The position numbers and the translations under genes are program-made. From Phlegmacium glaucopus (taxonomy: Eukaryota; Basidiomycota; Agaricomycetes; Agaricales; Cortinariaceae), in contig MU130381.1 of assembly GCA_015039465.1 (NCBI GenBank), forward strand, positions 669,108 to 733,107: a DNA stretch of 64,000 nucleotides, in the 5' to 3' direction. The notes beneath the pieces are model-generated. The model saw only the letters and a list, made by a program, of their open reading frames with translations, did no database searches and had not been told where the DNA came from. Shown here in pieces: positions 21,591-34,461 of the stretch; position 1 is the stretch's first letter; each line of letters begins with the position of its first letter.

Positions 21591-23719
21591 ATGGAAAACA
21601 AACCATCTCACACGCCTGTTGTCCATCATGGCCTCAAAAAAATTCCACCCTATTGGTATCCCTACACCACAATGACGAAAATGCGATGGATCGGCAGGGA
21701 GTTGCTCGAAGTGGTGTCTACCGAATTTCGTGATCGATCTATGGAATACTATGTGAGGCAAAAGAGAGATGAATCCGCGTGGAGTCTTAATTAATTAATA
21801 ATAATTTGACAGAGGTATGCTCTCGAATCTGGGGTCACTACAGTCAATGGGAAGATCGCAAAACCAGATACAATTCTGCGCGATGGAGATCGCCTTGAGT
21901 ACGTGTCCTTCTAGTAATCCCGTTCGCTCAATCTTTTAAAAATAGTACCCATCCTTTAATAGAAACATAGTCCACAGACACGAACCACCCGTCACATCTA
22001 GCCCGGTCAAAGTTCTCCAACATGACGTTGAACGTGAATTCTTAGTGGTAGATAAACCGGGCAGCATCGTTCGTTCGTTTGTCTTGACGTTTTTGAATGG
22101 CAACTATAGTTCACAAATATCCTACAGCCAGTTCACGCATCTGGACGTTATTACCAAAATTCTCTCATTCAGATCCTTGTTAATGATTTTGGATACAAGA
22201 AATGTTATCGTAAGTAGTTTTTTTGTCCGTGAACACTGATGATTGACGGCTTGCAGCTGTCAATAGATTGGACCGACTAACATCAGGCTTGATGATTATC
22301 CCATTATCGGCGGAACGAGCGCGTTTGGTTACAGAGGAGTTCATGGCGGGGACTGTGCGCAAAGAGTACATTGCTCGTGTCAAAGGCCGGTTTCCTTCGT
22401 AAGTGAAATAATACTTCAGATGTTCAAATATGAAATGCCATACTTTATAGAGAAGAAATTGTCTGTGAACAGCCTTTACTGACTGTCGACCGTCAGATGG
22501 GCTTGAATATTGTTCATCCGGATGGAAAGGTACAGCTGTTATCTTTGCTTGCTCCGGATCGGACGGCTTATCGTATTTTTTTTCGGTAGACAGCAAAAAC
22601 AATTTTCAATCTAATTCGTTATGATGAAAATACAGACAGTAGTGTTGTGAGATGTTGGTTCTTTCCTTTTCATTTTTCTCAAATACAAGTACTCACCGTC
22701 TCTAGGCCAACCGCTGACTGGACGATGTAAGTATCTCGCCGCAATCCCTCTTCAGCTGGTCTGTTGACAACCTTCGGTTTCGGTGCAGCGCACCAACTTC
22801 GGGTTCACCTCCAGTTCCTCGGATACCCCATAGCAAATGATCCGGTCTACTCGGAAGAACGAATCTGGGTGCGCTAATACTTACATGATTATCGATTGTC
22901 GACTTACTGTCCAAATTTTAGGGTGAAAACGTGGGGAAGGGAGGTATTGACGTGACTCCTAGCGATGATCGCGATGCTCCAGCGCCTCCACCTCACTTGC
23001 AAGCTCTGACAGAAGCTCAAGGCAGTCCAGAATCATTAGGCCTTAATGATAATTCTACTCTAGGTAATAAACGTCTTCCTCGTGAGACCGGCGAAGATAT
23101 TGGGATGGGCTCTCCAGTACCACTTTCCAGCGAGGCCGTAGGTGTTATTACGCGCTTGAGGAACATGAAGGTCAATTCTACGCTTCCGTTGCATTTAGGC
23201 AGTATTTCTTAATTTTTTATGTAGGACGAAGACGAGGACTGGAGTCGATGGCGGGACGTTGTTTTTCGAGCCAAAGGTGTAATGAGACCACAACACATGG
23301 TGATCGAACCGCCGCCGCCACAAAACCAAAGGAAGAGAGGCGGAAGGGCCCAAATCATATCGGCAGCGCCTGATACGCAAGCCACAATCTCACAGTCTAC
23401 CACTCCTGGTTTTGCCACGCCTCCACACTCAGAAGGAAGTAGTCTGGACTGCCAGCCAGAAGATGCGTCTCCGCCTCAAATTGCGACAGAAGATGCTTTG
23501 AATAAAATCGCTTCCACGGAACCAGTGTCTGATCCCAACACAATCATTCAATCCGACAATCTTTACTGTCCTGAATGTTACCTGCCTCTCCACCCAGACC
23601 CCAAGCCAGAAAAACTGTACATCTTCCTCCATGCCATGAAGTATACCACCAGCCTTGGAGCTTTCTCCGCGGAAATGCCGGAATGGGCTGCAGAAGGATG
23701 GGAGTGGGATCAGTCATAG
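21591..23719 (+). CDS. PUS9: RluA-family tRNA pseudouridine synthase (Pus9/Rib2 type)
   Basis: Converts uridine 32 of tRNA anticodon stems to pseudouridine. The spliced product contains the family's N-terminal box ([20 protein letters not shown]), an S4-like segment ([19 protein letters not shown]), the Pus9 signature [10 protein letters not shown] and [13 protein letters not shown]. The catalytic box [14 protein letters not shown] carries the nucleophilic Asp of RLD. Then come [15 protein letters not shown] and [22 protein letters not shown]. The C-terminal extension ends with [11 protein letters not shown] and [10 protein letters not shown]. At least nine short introns fit GT-AG rules. The first Met giving the known box is at 21591 (MENKPSHTP); the frame is open from 21366. 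No Rib2-type deaminase domain was seen, so Pus9 is preferred over Rib2. It converges on CWC15 with 80 bp between stops. Confidence 0.87.
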
Positions 23720-23799
23720 GTCATACATAGTATTGCATGGTCCCAATTATTATGGATATGCTAATAAAGTACACGCTGGGATATCGATAATACAATAGT

Positions 23800-24817
23800 T
23801 CACTGATCACAACGGCGTCAGAAAAACGTAAGGAAGACAAAATGGTGAACATACCTTGATAAATTTGGCCATAAATTTCCTGTACCATGTTAAGTCAGTA
23901 CCTGACCACTCATATAGAGAAGGTATGAACAAACCTGTGGAACTCTGTTCGCAACAAATCATTCACGAAGTTACCCTGACCCGGGGTCTTTTGGTTCATA
24001 GCCTGGTTTTTGAATATCACATCTGGAAAAAGAGGCGTCAATGACGATCGAAATTAAGACGGAACAGTCCACCAACCATCGTCCCAACGTTTCTTGACCT
24101 GGAATGTCCCCGGCACTGTAGTGTTCACGCCTCCCGGCGTTTGTTGACCAAGAGCAGCAGCGAGATTGAGCAATGGGTTGCCAGTAGCTATCTCTGCTTC
24201 TCGAGAAGCAGCCTCACTCGCAGATTGGTCGCGTTCAACTCTGGCCTTCTCTTCCGCACGTTCTCGTTTGATCTTCTCAAGTTCACGTAGCAATTCAGCA
24301 GTATCATCCTCTTCGTCATCTGAATCCTCTTCACTAAAGAGATTTGAGTGTTAGCCCCCAATAACATAATAGCTGAGGTGGAGTGTATCTTTACCTTTCG
24401 TCCTCCTCATCTTTCGCATCTTTGCCGTCTTCATCTTCATCTTCATCTTTATCCAGTTCTAGTGCATCCTGAAGAAGTTTTCTTCGCTTATTTGACTCGT
24501 CATCCGCGGGCACGGGGGCATCCTCGACAGCCAACGGGGGTTTACCTTCTGCTTTCCTCTTCTTATTCACAGCATCCTGCTCCGCAGCCAACAATTCAGC
24601 ACGTAAATCTCGCTTTCTAACTTCATCTGTTGATGTTTGACCAACTTGACTACATGTGCAAATTGGTTTACCATTTGTCTGGTGAGATGGACAATTTCAC
24701 GAACCGAAATTTGAGTTTTGTGTGCGCAGCCATGTCCCGCACTGAAAATTGGCGTGAGCCACCTTTGACATCTTTTGCCTGTGCAGGATCCCATGTTGGT
24801 CTGTGAGCTGTGGACAT
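23800..24817 (-). CDS. CWC15: Pre-mRNA-splicing factor Cwc15/Cwf15
   Basis: Small, largely unstructured component of the Prp19/NTC-associated spliceosome. The protein opens [20 protein letters not shown] and has HTKLKFRKQ before the first intron. An acidic middle ([17 protein letters not shown]) follows, then a coiled helix ([20 protein letters not shown]). The diagnostic C-terminus is GNPLLN, VKRWDDDVIFKNQ-like sequence, [20 protein letters not shown]. The normal Cwc15 C-terminus ends at this last lysine; here a GTATGT donor directly follows it and the acceptor CAG at 23803-23805 is followed at once by TGA (23802-23800). The stop codon would therefore sit alone at the start of the last exon. 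All family blocks are present, so the gene looks functional. Confidence 0.85.
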
Positions 24818-25253
24818 TGTGGTGCAGCAAAGGAAGCAGAGATTTTAAGTCGTTTGAGTTTGGTCGAAGTGGCAGATTGGACAGTTCCAACAAGGAAGTA
24901 TGTTCTCAGCACGTGAGATAAGCGGCATCGCGTTGAAGTTGAATTGTTCCAAATCTCAACAAATTATGTTACCTTGGGAAGAGTAGATTAAATGCCAATG
25001 GTGTTAAGAAACTTCTACTGGGGAGCGCACAAATATCCAAAATGACAACGACGCAAAGCTTTGGAAAAAACTGCAGGAGATAACGATGCTAGTGCTATGT
25101 GCGTGGAGTTAGGTCTATAGAGGACAAAAGATGATAGAGGTATAAAGGATAACGCTTTTAAAAGAAAAAGGAGAACGTTGTTGTATTCGTTAAATAAATA
25201 TTCATCAACCAAGTAATGTCCATAAAACCAAGAGAAGATTCGTGGTCGGAATT
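24818..25253. other. Intergenic stretch
   Basis: Contains the upstream region of CWC15 and the 3' flank of the next minus-strand gene. Short open frames here lack similarity and codon structure. No repeat or RNA gene seen. Confidence 0.4.
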
Positions 25254-26716
25254 TTATTGGACCGACGTTTGCCGACTTGAGCGAAGCTGGCTTTTGGTTT
25301 TCGTGTTGTAGAGATTATCTCTCTGATCGTGAAAATCGGCTCTTAAGACAGCGCGCAAAGTTTTGCCTTCATTCCATCGTCGTTCAAACGACTCGCGTGA
25401 GGTAAGACGTGATTTGTGTAAGCTCCGCCGTTCACGAGCGTCATCATAGGACTGCGTTAACAAGAAATGCAGATGACAAAGCTTTAGCCTATCGAATGCT
25501 GCCTATTATATCAATGTCGTCAGTAATTGAAGGCTTCAGATTAGCGAGACTTGCACTATATTTTGATGCTAAATCCGCCAGTTTGGCCTCATGCTGTTCT
25601 AATTTAGTACGGATGGCAATTCTCTGGCGCGACCGAAGAGAATGGGTTTCTATAAGCTGCCGCAAGCGTGCTAGTCGTTGGAGGGTTCTATATGACACCG
25701 TTCAATTCGGCTACCAAATTTGTTGTATATTAACTAATGAATTTACCTTTTGAGAGAGAGTAGTCTGTCCCCATGCTTTTGGTGCCATGAGGTTGACCGT
25801 ACACTCCATTCTTCCGCGCCAATCCGAGTCCGGTGAGTTAAAGTGCGGCGTAGAGATTCCAGGGAATATTCGATACGAGCGCAAAGATCGATATGGTCTG
25901 AGAGGTCATGCTCAACGCTTTTTGAGAGGAAAACCTGGAAGGTTAATGCGGTCAGAACTGGGCATCAAATATACGTGGACAAACACGCACTGTATTCATG
26001 AATTGCACGTCCTCCAAAGACAACTCAACCATAGCAAGATTGTTTCTAACTAAATGAACCTCTGTAGATAGAATGGGCGCCGGACTACTGCTAGTAGTCG
26101 TTTTTGCAGGAACAGACGGAGCCTTGAAGTGCATGTAGTCGGAACCAGTTGGTGTTGGCTGGAGACTGGGAAGATTTCTTGGTCTGGGACATGGAGGTGG
26201 TGTTGACAGGTAAGCAAGCTCGTCGTTTAATAATTCATTTGACTCGTGGTTTCCTGCATTCAATGCCAGAAGCGGACCTAGTCCGGATCGTGATGGAGGA
26301 CCATGATTGGCGCTCTCCCCAACGTCACTCCTCACCTCTTCGATCTTGCCATGTCCGACATAGATGTCCTGTCCTTCAAAATCCTTTGTCCATGCAGATA
26401 TGGTATAGTTATTTGTTTGGTATCCTGGCTGAGAATAGTTATGTAAATGGCTGGGGCCAGGTTCAGTGTCTAAGTCATAGTGATAGGTTTGTGGATGGTA
26501 GGGTGGGCGGTAAGTAGAGGTTATTGGGACATTGTTGTTGTCAAACATTCCCAAGATGTTTGACGGCGCGAAAACATCAACTGGAGGGTGATTAGGGCCA
26601 GTGTAGGATTCTATGGGGATGGTTGGTTCCACTGGGCGCCGGTTTCGACGGGTCACTGCTTGACGAGTGTTGCGGACCAGCCTGTTAAAATATGAACTAC
26701 CTGAACTGGTAGGCAT
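25254..26716 (-). CDS. Unknown protein: disordered N-terminus, coiled-coil C-terminus
   Basis: Start MPTSSGSSYFNRLVRNTRQA at 26716. The first exon encodes about 240 residues of low-complexity, Pro/Ser/Asn/Tyr-rich sequence. After a GT-AG intron near 25939-26010 the second half is helical and charged: VFLSKSVEHDLSDHIDLC, ESLRRTLTHRTRIG, then LARLRQLIETHSLRSRQRIA and LEQHEAKLADLASKYSASLA. The final exon is basic (RRSLHKSRLTSRESFERRW) and ends TSVQ. Three or four introns join one continuous frame, which supports a real gene. I recognise no family. A cytoskeletal or septation role would be speculation, although the next gene on the same strand is an F-BAR protein. Confidence 0.6.
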
Positions 26717-27237
26717 AAAGAGGGGATGAAAGGGACTGCGAAGGATAAGATTTATGTGCGCATGCTTAAGAAAAAAAGACAAAGGAGGGTTTATAATTTT
26801 GCAACCCCCCAAGGCACGAACAAAGGGTGTCTGTCTGTCAATAATTGTTACTAATATCAGCTGAGCAGAACAAGGCATATATACAACAATTCCCCCACAA
26901 CTCTCCTTGAATTTTCATAATAATAAGGATAGCTTACAGGCTAAATTGAATCTCATAGCAACCCGGCTTCTGTCCGATGGTGGGATAACATCTGATAACA
27001 TTTCATCATGGCAGCAGCATGAGGCAGCATGGTGATCACGCTTGGCACCAAGACAATTACTTATATAGTAGAAGTCCAATAAAATTGTAACGACTACATA
27101 GATTCCTAATCCCATATTACAAAAATGAAAAGATCGAATCAGGAAATAATAAGACTCGCTAGCACTGTTCGCGAGAAGACATCAATCAAAGTAATAAAAA
27201 AAAAGAATTGTGAGAAAGTGAAAGAGTCCACCTCTCC
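26717..27237. other. Intergenic stretch
   Basis: Lies between two minus-strand genes: it is downstream of the F-BAR gene (stop at 27238) and upstream of the unknown gene starting at 26716. No further gene, repeat or RNA gene recognised. Confidence 0.4.
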
Positions 27238-29005
27238 TTAAAACAAACAGACAAAGTTGCTGGGGAATACATTTCTTCCTTCTACCCTTCTCGCTTCATC
27301 CAGTAGCTCACCAGTCCACCACCCATCATCTGGCGTTGCAGTAACTGCGATAACATCCCCTGATTGGAAATCAAATTCTTCTTCGATAGTAGCCGTGTAA
27401 TCGTAAAGGGCTTTCACTGTTTACCAGTTCAGATTTTTTATAGAATGAGACCCATAAAAATTACACTACTGACCATAAAACAGAATCGTGTTGCCGCTCG
27501 GTTGTTGAGGAATAGGTGGTGGTGGTGTTTGTGATCTCTCAATGCCTCGCGATGATCCACCTAGAGGAACATCTGGCAGTGGCGCAGATTGTCGATTAGT
27601 CCGTGAAGTTGCAGTAGAGTTTCCTGTTACTGATGTCGCCGCTGTTGTGTTAGGTATAGGTGGCGGTGGTTGGTTGGGAGGATTGGATTGTGGTGGAGGG
27701 TTGCGGTGACTGGATGCCTGTCTCGACACATTATGCGCCTCATGGCCATTAACTTGCGCTGGTGTGGATTGTTGTAATGTGTCGTCAACAAATTCCTGAC
27801 GACTATGACTGGAATCGCCCCCTTCTGTGAAGTATACTGGCGCTGGCCGGTGTGAGACTCGAAGGAAGTCGGCTTGTTTTACTGTAGGAGGCCCAGGGAG
27901 TTGGGGATCAAGAAGTTCATTGGTTGGCACAAAATTGGGAGGTCGAATGATTTGATTGCCAGTACCGTACTCGTTTACGAAGTTTTCGACGTCCCTTTCG
28001 GTGTAGTGCTTCTCAATTACTACACGGACTCTCTCACAAGACTAAGAAGAGAGATCAACAAAGCCAAATTCGAAGAAAAAAATTGTGAGCGCACCTGGTC
28101 ATCGGCCACGCATATCATCGATACACAGTTGATATAAGTCCAAATGATATCTTTCATGAATTCCATCCGTTCCTCCTCCAAATCCTGACATGAATCGCAA
28201 TATTCCTTCCATTCTTTCTCCCATGGTATCAATAGATCCAACAATTCCTTTGAGAACTTTGCGAAATCTCTCTCGTTTCCTTGGATGGTTTGTTTTGTTC
28301 GTTGTAATTTCTGCTGCACTTTGAGTAGATCACTGCCTTGCATATACGTTGCCTGTTGACTATATGAGTTGATACGCATGCAATCGCCCTCATATTTCTC
28401 TCGTGATTTCTTGACATAAGATTCTTGTACTTGTTTCTCTTTGAATTTTCTCTCCAAAGGGGCTTGGGTGTTTCGTCGATGGTTGATTTGTTTTGAATGA
28501 AAAGATGCAGTAGAAGTTTCAAGATCGACACGAATCTGATTTGCAAGTTCCAAATGGTTTTCGGCTTGTTTTTCGGTTTCGATCCGTAGCATATCTAGAG
28601 AATTGCGCAATTCACTGGATTGACAATGAGCACACGTCGAGGCCGAAAAATGCAAGCTACATACCCTATCTCATCGCCGCCGATAGGCGCTTTGGCCAGC
28701 TTGGCTAGTCGAGAAGCATATTCCTCCTCAATATTGCATCTGTAAGAACAATTAACAACAAGTTGGAGAAACTTGATAGATGGGCGAAATTACCTTTCAT
28801 TCCAAAAGTTTCTCAGCTCGTCTGTAGTTTTGGATGCCCCTCGCATACGCGCAAACATGATATTTGGACCTGCATCGCCAGATCCCCAGAAGGAGTTGCA
28901 GTAATCTCTAGACTTGCTTCCATTGAAAACATCGATATCGGGCTGCTTTGCGACCGCAAAGCGAGCCAGTGAGGTGGCCGAGTGCTGCTGTGGTCGACCA
29001 GACAT
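27238..29005 (-). CDS. F-BAR and SH3 protein of the Cdc15/Imp2/Hof1 type, copy A
   Basis: Membrane-bending scaffold expected at the cytokinetic ring and septum. Start MSGRPQQHSATSLARF. The F-BAR domain begins YCNSFWGSGDAGPNIMFARM and runs through NFWNERCNIEEEYASRLAKL, LRNSLDMLRIETEKQA, KKSREKYEGDCMRINSYSQQ and ERMEFMKDIIWTYINCVS (residues about 25-300). A proline-rich, disordered linker of roughly 180 residues follows (PPPQSNPPNQPPPPIP). A C-terminal SH3 domain is carried on the last exon ([38 protein letters not shown]). A paralogue with the same exon junction before the SH3 domain lies at 59662-63078. The gene is 137 bp downstream of the ELP1 stop on the same strand. Function from family; ring localisation inferred. 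Confidence 0.88.
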
Positions 29006-29142
29006 TCAGGGAGGTCGAATGGATGTATCCGTGCAAAGCAATATAATGTTACGAGAAATTTGACCAAGAGTTTGTCAACCGAATGGCCCGAAACTTGATA
29101 AAATATTTGAAAGATTAACACGTGACTTATATCCGACTTTGT

Positions 29143-32100
29143 TCATTTTACATCAAACACCTTGACTCGCCAATCTTTCCCCTGAAAAATATCAGGTTTG
29201 ACAAGAGAGTCCACAGCCTTGCTTCTCTCCGACTCGGCCATCCTGGGTGCCCCGTCAGGACTGCCCGCAATATTCTCCTCAGACCGGGTCCAAATCTCTT
29301 CTATAGCTTCCTTCAACTCCACCTCAAATGCTCCCACCTCATTCTGCAATCCCAATCCCTCGTCACGATGCTCCGCTGTGAATTGAAGTAAATGTGGCAA
29401 GAGACCCTTGGCTTCAGCTAAAAAATATTAATTAACATATTGGATAATGGGCCCTGAGGAACACAACCCTACCTTGCGTCGTCAGAAACCTTTCAACGAG
29501 TTTAGTGACAGATTTAACGAGATATTCTTCCTCGTCCACAGTCCCCTTCCGCCCAGACCCTACCTTCCTTTCCATCTTCCGTTTAGACCGTGACGTTCGT
29601 CTGTTAAAATTACGGTCAGGGGCTTGGCCAATACGAACAAAAGGGGAACACGTGCCTTGAAGTTCTCGAGGCGGAGGTGGGTGCAACGGTATAGCGGGTG
29701 AAGGCAGTCGCCGGTGCGGAGATATCTGTCATGATGTCCACGTTATGCAAACCAGACTCATCCTCGTTGCCGTAAAATGCATCTATTGAAATTGCTTGAG
29801 CGCCGGGGTCGGAGATGCAATTGAGTAAGCTCACCAGGCTCTTCAGTCTTCCTAATGCGGAGTTCTCGTAGCCGTACGAGCTGTTTCCGGATTTGTTCCC
29901 TCATTTCGGAAATGTCTTCAGCGATTTGAGCTCGGCTCTCCAGTAAACCGGGATGGATGACATCTTCCAAAAGCTCTGGGACCGAATTTAGACTAATCTG
30001 GGATATTGGCACAAATCACAAGGACGAAGCGTAGCACTTAAAGAGAGACATACAATTCTGCGCGCTTCAGAGAAGCTATTGCCCTGGACAAGCGCGATGA
30101 CCGCCTCTCGTAAGTCTTTGGAGTAATCCAGTAGGACACGGGCGGCTTCGGCATGTCGTTTTTTTGACGACAAATCCTCTACACGTATCGTTATTAAAAA
30201 TTATCGACCAAAAAAGGCAACAAATACACATGCCTGCGACCCGATATCCCATCGCTATAATATCTTCTTCGTCCATTTCGTCAAGCATCGCGAGATCGAA
30301 TAATTCTTGCCATTCCAACGCTTTCTCGTGGGCGATCATAGCTTTTCCAACTCTCTTAGCCTCGATAAATACTACTCCTCAATATCAAATCCATCATGAA
30401 GAAAATCGGATAATCATATATAACGTACCTGCAGCCGCCTGTCTGAATTCCCTTCTCTCAAATAGCCAATCCCCATATGAGTTCAGAATGTCCTAATACG
30501 ATCATATTCGGAATTCATAAAGGGACAGGGAGCAATAATGTTTTTACCATACCTCATAGCGGTCTGTGCCTTTCCAAATGGAGAGTCCGTATTCATAGAG
30601 TTGATGCCGTTCAAGATATCCGACGGCTTCGTCAAAGCGTTCTGGACCTGGCATATTTTTGAACCTGGATCAAGAAAAGAGCATGTGAGATGAGGTCACT
30701 AACCAGCAAGGCTCAGGTGTTTCAAAGCGCTCTGATATCGTTTCAAATGATCATTAATCTTGAAACGCTGGTAATACTTGTCCAGCGCACGCAACTCCCG
30801 GAGGAAGGGAAGATATTCCCGTGGGTCCTGAATATAGATCAACTCAGTAAAAAAAATTCGGGTACTTGATTGTATAGCTAGATGAAGAAGGCTGCATTTT
30901 TCACATCAAGAAGCAGAACATACCTTCTGTGCATGTTGGGCGATCATCAACACGAGTGAGAAATCATACATCCCAAGAGCGGTATCAAACAGCCGATCTG
31001 CATCGACAAGGAAGATGATATACTTCACAGCATCTTCCACAATATCGGGACTAGAATCTATAGAAAAGGTCAGCGAAGGGATACGTCCGTATCTTGTTTT
31101 CCTTTTACCTCGTAGACGAAGGAGGAGAGCCAGACCAGCTTCGTGATCAGGTGGCGTTTTGACCACATGCGCCGTAAGAATCGAATTAATATATTTCGTT
31201 AAATCCCGTTTCTCGAGCTCATCTCGAAAAGCGTCACAAAGTGTAGCGATAGTCTCTGGTGGGCGATCTCCACGGCTACAATTCCCAAAAGTGAAGATTG
31301 GGTTCAGAAAGTGGCTAGAGGTACACGATGACTTACCCAATCAACGTGAGGAATAGGTTTAAATGGTCGACCTCTGGTATTTGATCGATGAATGGACAGA
31401 TGTTCTGCCGTAGTTTTTCTGGATCGTGATCCACAACGACATTGAGATCGATTCGGTGTTTGCGACAGGCGAAGAAGGCTTTGCGATAATTTCCTCTATT
31501 TGATTGTTTTAAGAGCTTACAATATAAGTGGCAAGTAAAAAGACTCTACTCACATATTAAGATCGTGCTTGACAACTTCCATGACGAGAGGCCGTGGATT
31601 GATAGTCTCAAGGTTTCCCCTAGGCATCTGAAGAACAAGGCTCATGCTGCTCGGAACGGCCACGACAATCCTAGACCCTCTTTCGACTTTTCGGATGGTC
31701 CAGTCAGAAGGAACCTCTTTCGAGCCTCCATTTGGTTGGTCGAAGAGTTGAGGCAACGTGTTGAGAGGCGCAAATATCGCTTCGTGGGCGTTTGTAGTGA
31801 AGATGGCAAAGTTCGGTGTGATAACGAAAGATATTGCATTAACAGACATTGTACGCGTCTCTTCCTCACTCGTTGATACATAGAGTTTACCAGATTTCGC
31901 GAGTCCCAGGTAAGCAGATTGTGGTCCATCTGTTTCTGCTCGGGATACCTTGACCTTGTATACATGGATGCAGAATTCAGAGAAACGAGCAACAGGATTG
32001 AGGACTTCATCATGGGTATCTTGATTCAAGTTATTTAATACAGGTCATGAAAAAAAAAAAACTCTTCGACTTACATGTAAACAACTCTCCATCTGGGGCT

Positions 32101-34339
32101 TGATAAGTACCCGTAGCTGACCCAGTAACCAAACGACAGTTTGGATATGGTAGTTGAAAATTGACTGTTTCAGTTATGACGCCTTCTTCAACACCGGTAA
32201 CAACAATGGTGTCCCTCTGACCTCCAGGACCCATTCCCAACACTGTCACAGTAAAGGACTTTCCAGAAGCACCATTACTCCTCAGAGAAATCTGTCTCCA
32301 CCGAATATCTGACCCGTCTTGTGTTTGCGCAAAACTTCCCAAAATTTTAGTTGGATCCAAAATTTTGGCTAATCCCGGAATAAGCCTTATATGGAGCGTC
32401 CAGATCTCAAAGTAACCAGACTCCCAAAGGATAGCAAGATCGTCACTTTCTGGCGAGAAGGTGACATGCGCTGGTGTCCGAGCTGTAGGTCCTGAGAGAG
32501 AGCAAGAAATTTCTGGAGAAATAGCAAGTTGATAAGATGACATGGGAGGCGGGATGTTTTGCGAACGGAATGGCGTGAGGAGTAAATTGGCTGAAAGGGA
32601 GCCCATATTAGGACATGGCAAGTAATATACAAAGCTTTGGTGTGAGAGACGTACATCCATCGACTACTGCGACGGCTCCGGAATCGTAAGGCGGTTCTCT
32701 TGAAGAAATAAAGGTATCCCAAGAATAAATCCTTTGCAATACCTGAGCTAATAGCCGGCATAAGCATTATATATCAAGTTTACACCGATCGATGCATACA
32801 CTTCGTTGTCAGAATCAAATGCAAAGCTAATTCTGGATGCCAATATAGAGAAGTAAATCGACCGGGTTCGCCAGTAGACGATGGAGGTGCAGAAATTTCA
32901 TGTTTCAAGTACCTTCATTACACAAAACTTAAGGAATCGATGTCATTGAGAAAATCGTTTTGTTGTAGGCTTACCAATGATAGTTCCCAGTCGTCCAAAA
33001 TTGAACTGTTATAAATCAGTTGAAACCATGGTTCGAGAATAGATTAAAAAGACACCTTACTAATATCACCATCATCACCTTCAATCCATATTGCAAGAAC
33101 GTTGGAATCCGAGTTCCAAGCCAATTCGCGAACTTTGTAACCCCACCTTCGGCCATGCCCATGATCGACGCCTTTGTCTTTCACCCCGATTTGATCAACC
33201 TTGAGACTAAATTCACCGTGTCGCAAACCGTTCCGTTCGAAAAATATCACATCATGTCGCCCTTCTCTTCCTGCTCCTCCTCCTTCGTATCCGAATCGTT
33301 GAGTTCCGACGATTAAATTTCCAGACGGTCTCCATACAAGAGGATGTTCAAGGCCAGCCACGTCTTCGGAGGTGGTTTGTAATAGGCCTTGTCGATCGTA
33401 GACACGTAATGTTCTGTGAGATTGGCCATTGGGAGCAAGTGAAAGGGAAGAGACCACGAAAAAGGCACAATCTCCACGCCAGCTGATACGAGGTAGGTTA
33501 TCATCATCAGGGCTGATCCCTATTTTGAAAATAGATGGGGATTGAGCAGCAGTCTTTCCAAGTGAGCCATGAAATTGGGTTTGCTTAGAACCCCAACCAA
33601 CATTAATTGGTGCATCTGGGAAAAAATTCAACAAATTGGGTGGAGGAAGGTATATACATGAAAAATGGGCAGCTCACCTTCTCCAAAATCTTCAACCTGA
33701 AGTGGCTTTTCCGAGAGAACGTCAAATAGTGATGTCAAAAGTATCAACTTGTGCTCGCCTTTGCCTCATCAACCACAAGAATTAAGTAACTTCCAGAGCA
33801 AACTCACCAGTTACGATAGCAAATACTGACTCATCAGGGCTGCAAGATGCGGCCAAAATCCCAGACTCAAAGCTGCCTTCTACTTGAGACTATTGGGAAA
33901 TTAGAATGAAAAGGATGAGAACACTAGAAGCACTCGTACTGGTGCGCCCTCTTCTTCTATTGAGATCATAATGACATCTCCCCCGCGCATAATAGCAGCA
34001 ATACGCCTTGATTCTGCCATAAACCGAAAAGATATGATCTCGACATTGCTTGGCTCATTCGATGAAACTACCGTTCGAAAAATAGCAATCTGCTCCGGCG
34101 AAGACTTAAGGGAAATTTAAGATGGATAAATGAGACATATTTCTATAAGGATTCACCCAGGATGTTTTTGACCCTTCCGTCTGGTTTACTCTCCAGACAT
34201 TGACTTCTACTTCTCCACCTAAGTTATTTTGCTCGGAAGCAACATAGATTACATTTTCGTCAAGATCTATTGTGGTTGCAGTTATAGTTGATGATGGAAG
34301 AAAAGAATCCCATGATGATATTAGAGCAAGATTTCGCAT
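29143..34339 (-). CDS. ELP1: Elongator complex subunit 1 (IKI3/ELP1)
   Basis: Scaffold of the Elongator complex, which modifies wobble uridines in tRNA. Start MRNLALISSWDSFLPSSTI, the usual Elp1 beginning. The N-terminal two thirds are WD40 beta-propellers: for example EVNVWRVNQTEGSK, ISWRGDCAFFVVSSL, RTLRVYDRQGLLQTTSE, VRELAWNSDSNVLAIW and VTFSPESDDLAILWESGYFE. The C-terminal third is alpha-helical TPR-like, with MPGPERFDEAVGYLE-type sequence about 30600-30640 and EILSKKRHAEAARVLLDY. The diagnostic basic box is SKRKMERKVGSGRKGTVDEE, near 29510-29590. It ends KDWRVKVFDVK. More than 15 short introns. The start is 122 bp from the divergent EFG1 start. Confidence 0.9.
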
Positions 34340-34461
34340 AGTTTAGATTCTAGATGAACATTTGGTGAAGATTGAAAAAGTCAAGGGATTGTTGTTTGGT
34401 GCTGCCATCATTGCCAAACTTTGCACACATATCCCATCTGCTTGCTACTTACTTACCTATT
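34340..34461. promoter_or_regulatory. Shared divergent promoter ELP1/EFG1
   Basis: Only 122 bp separate the ATG of ELP1 (minus strand, 34339) from the ATG chosen for EFG1 (34462). Any promoters of both genes must overlap here. Both products act in RNA metabolism (tRNA modification and rRNA processing), so co-expression is plausible but not shown. Confidence 0.5.
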
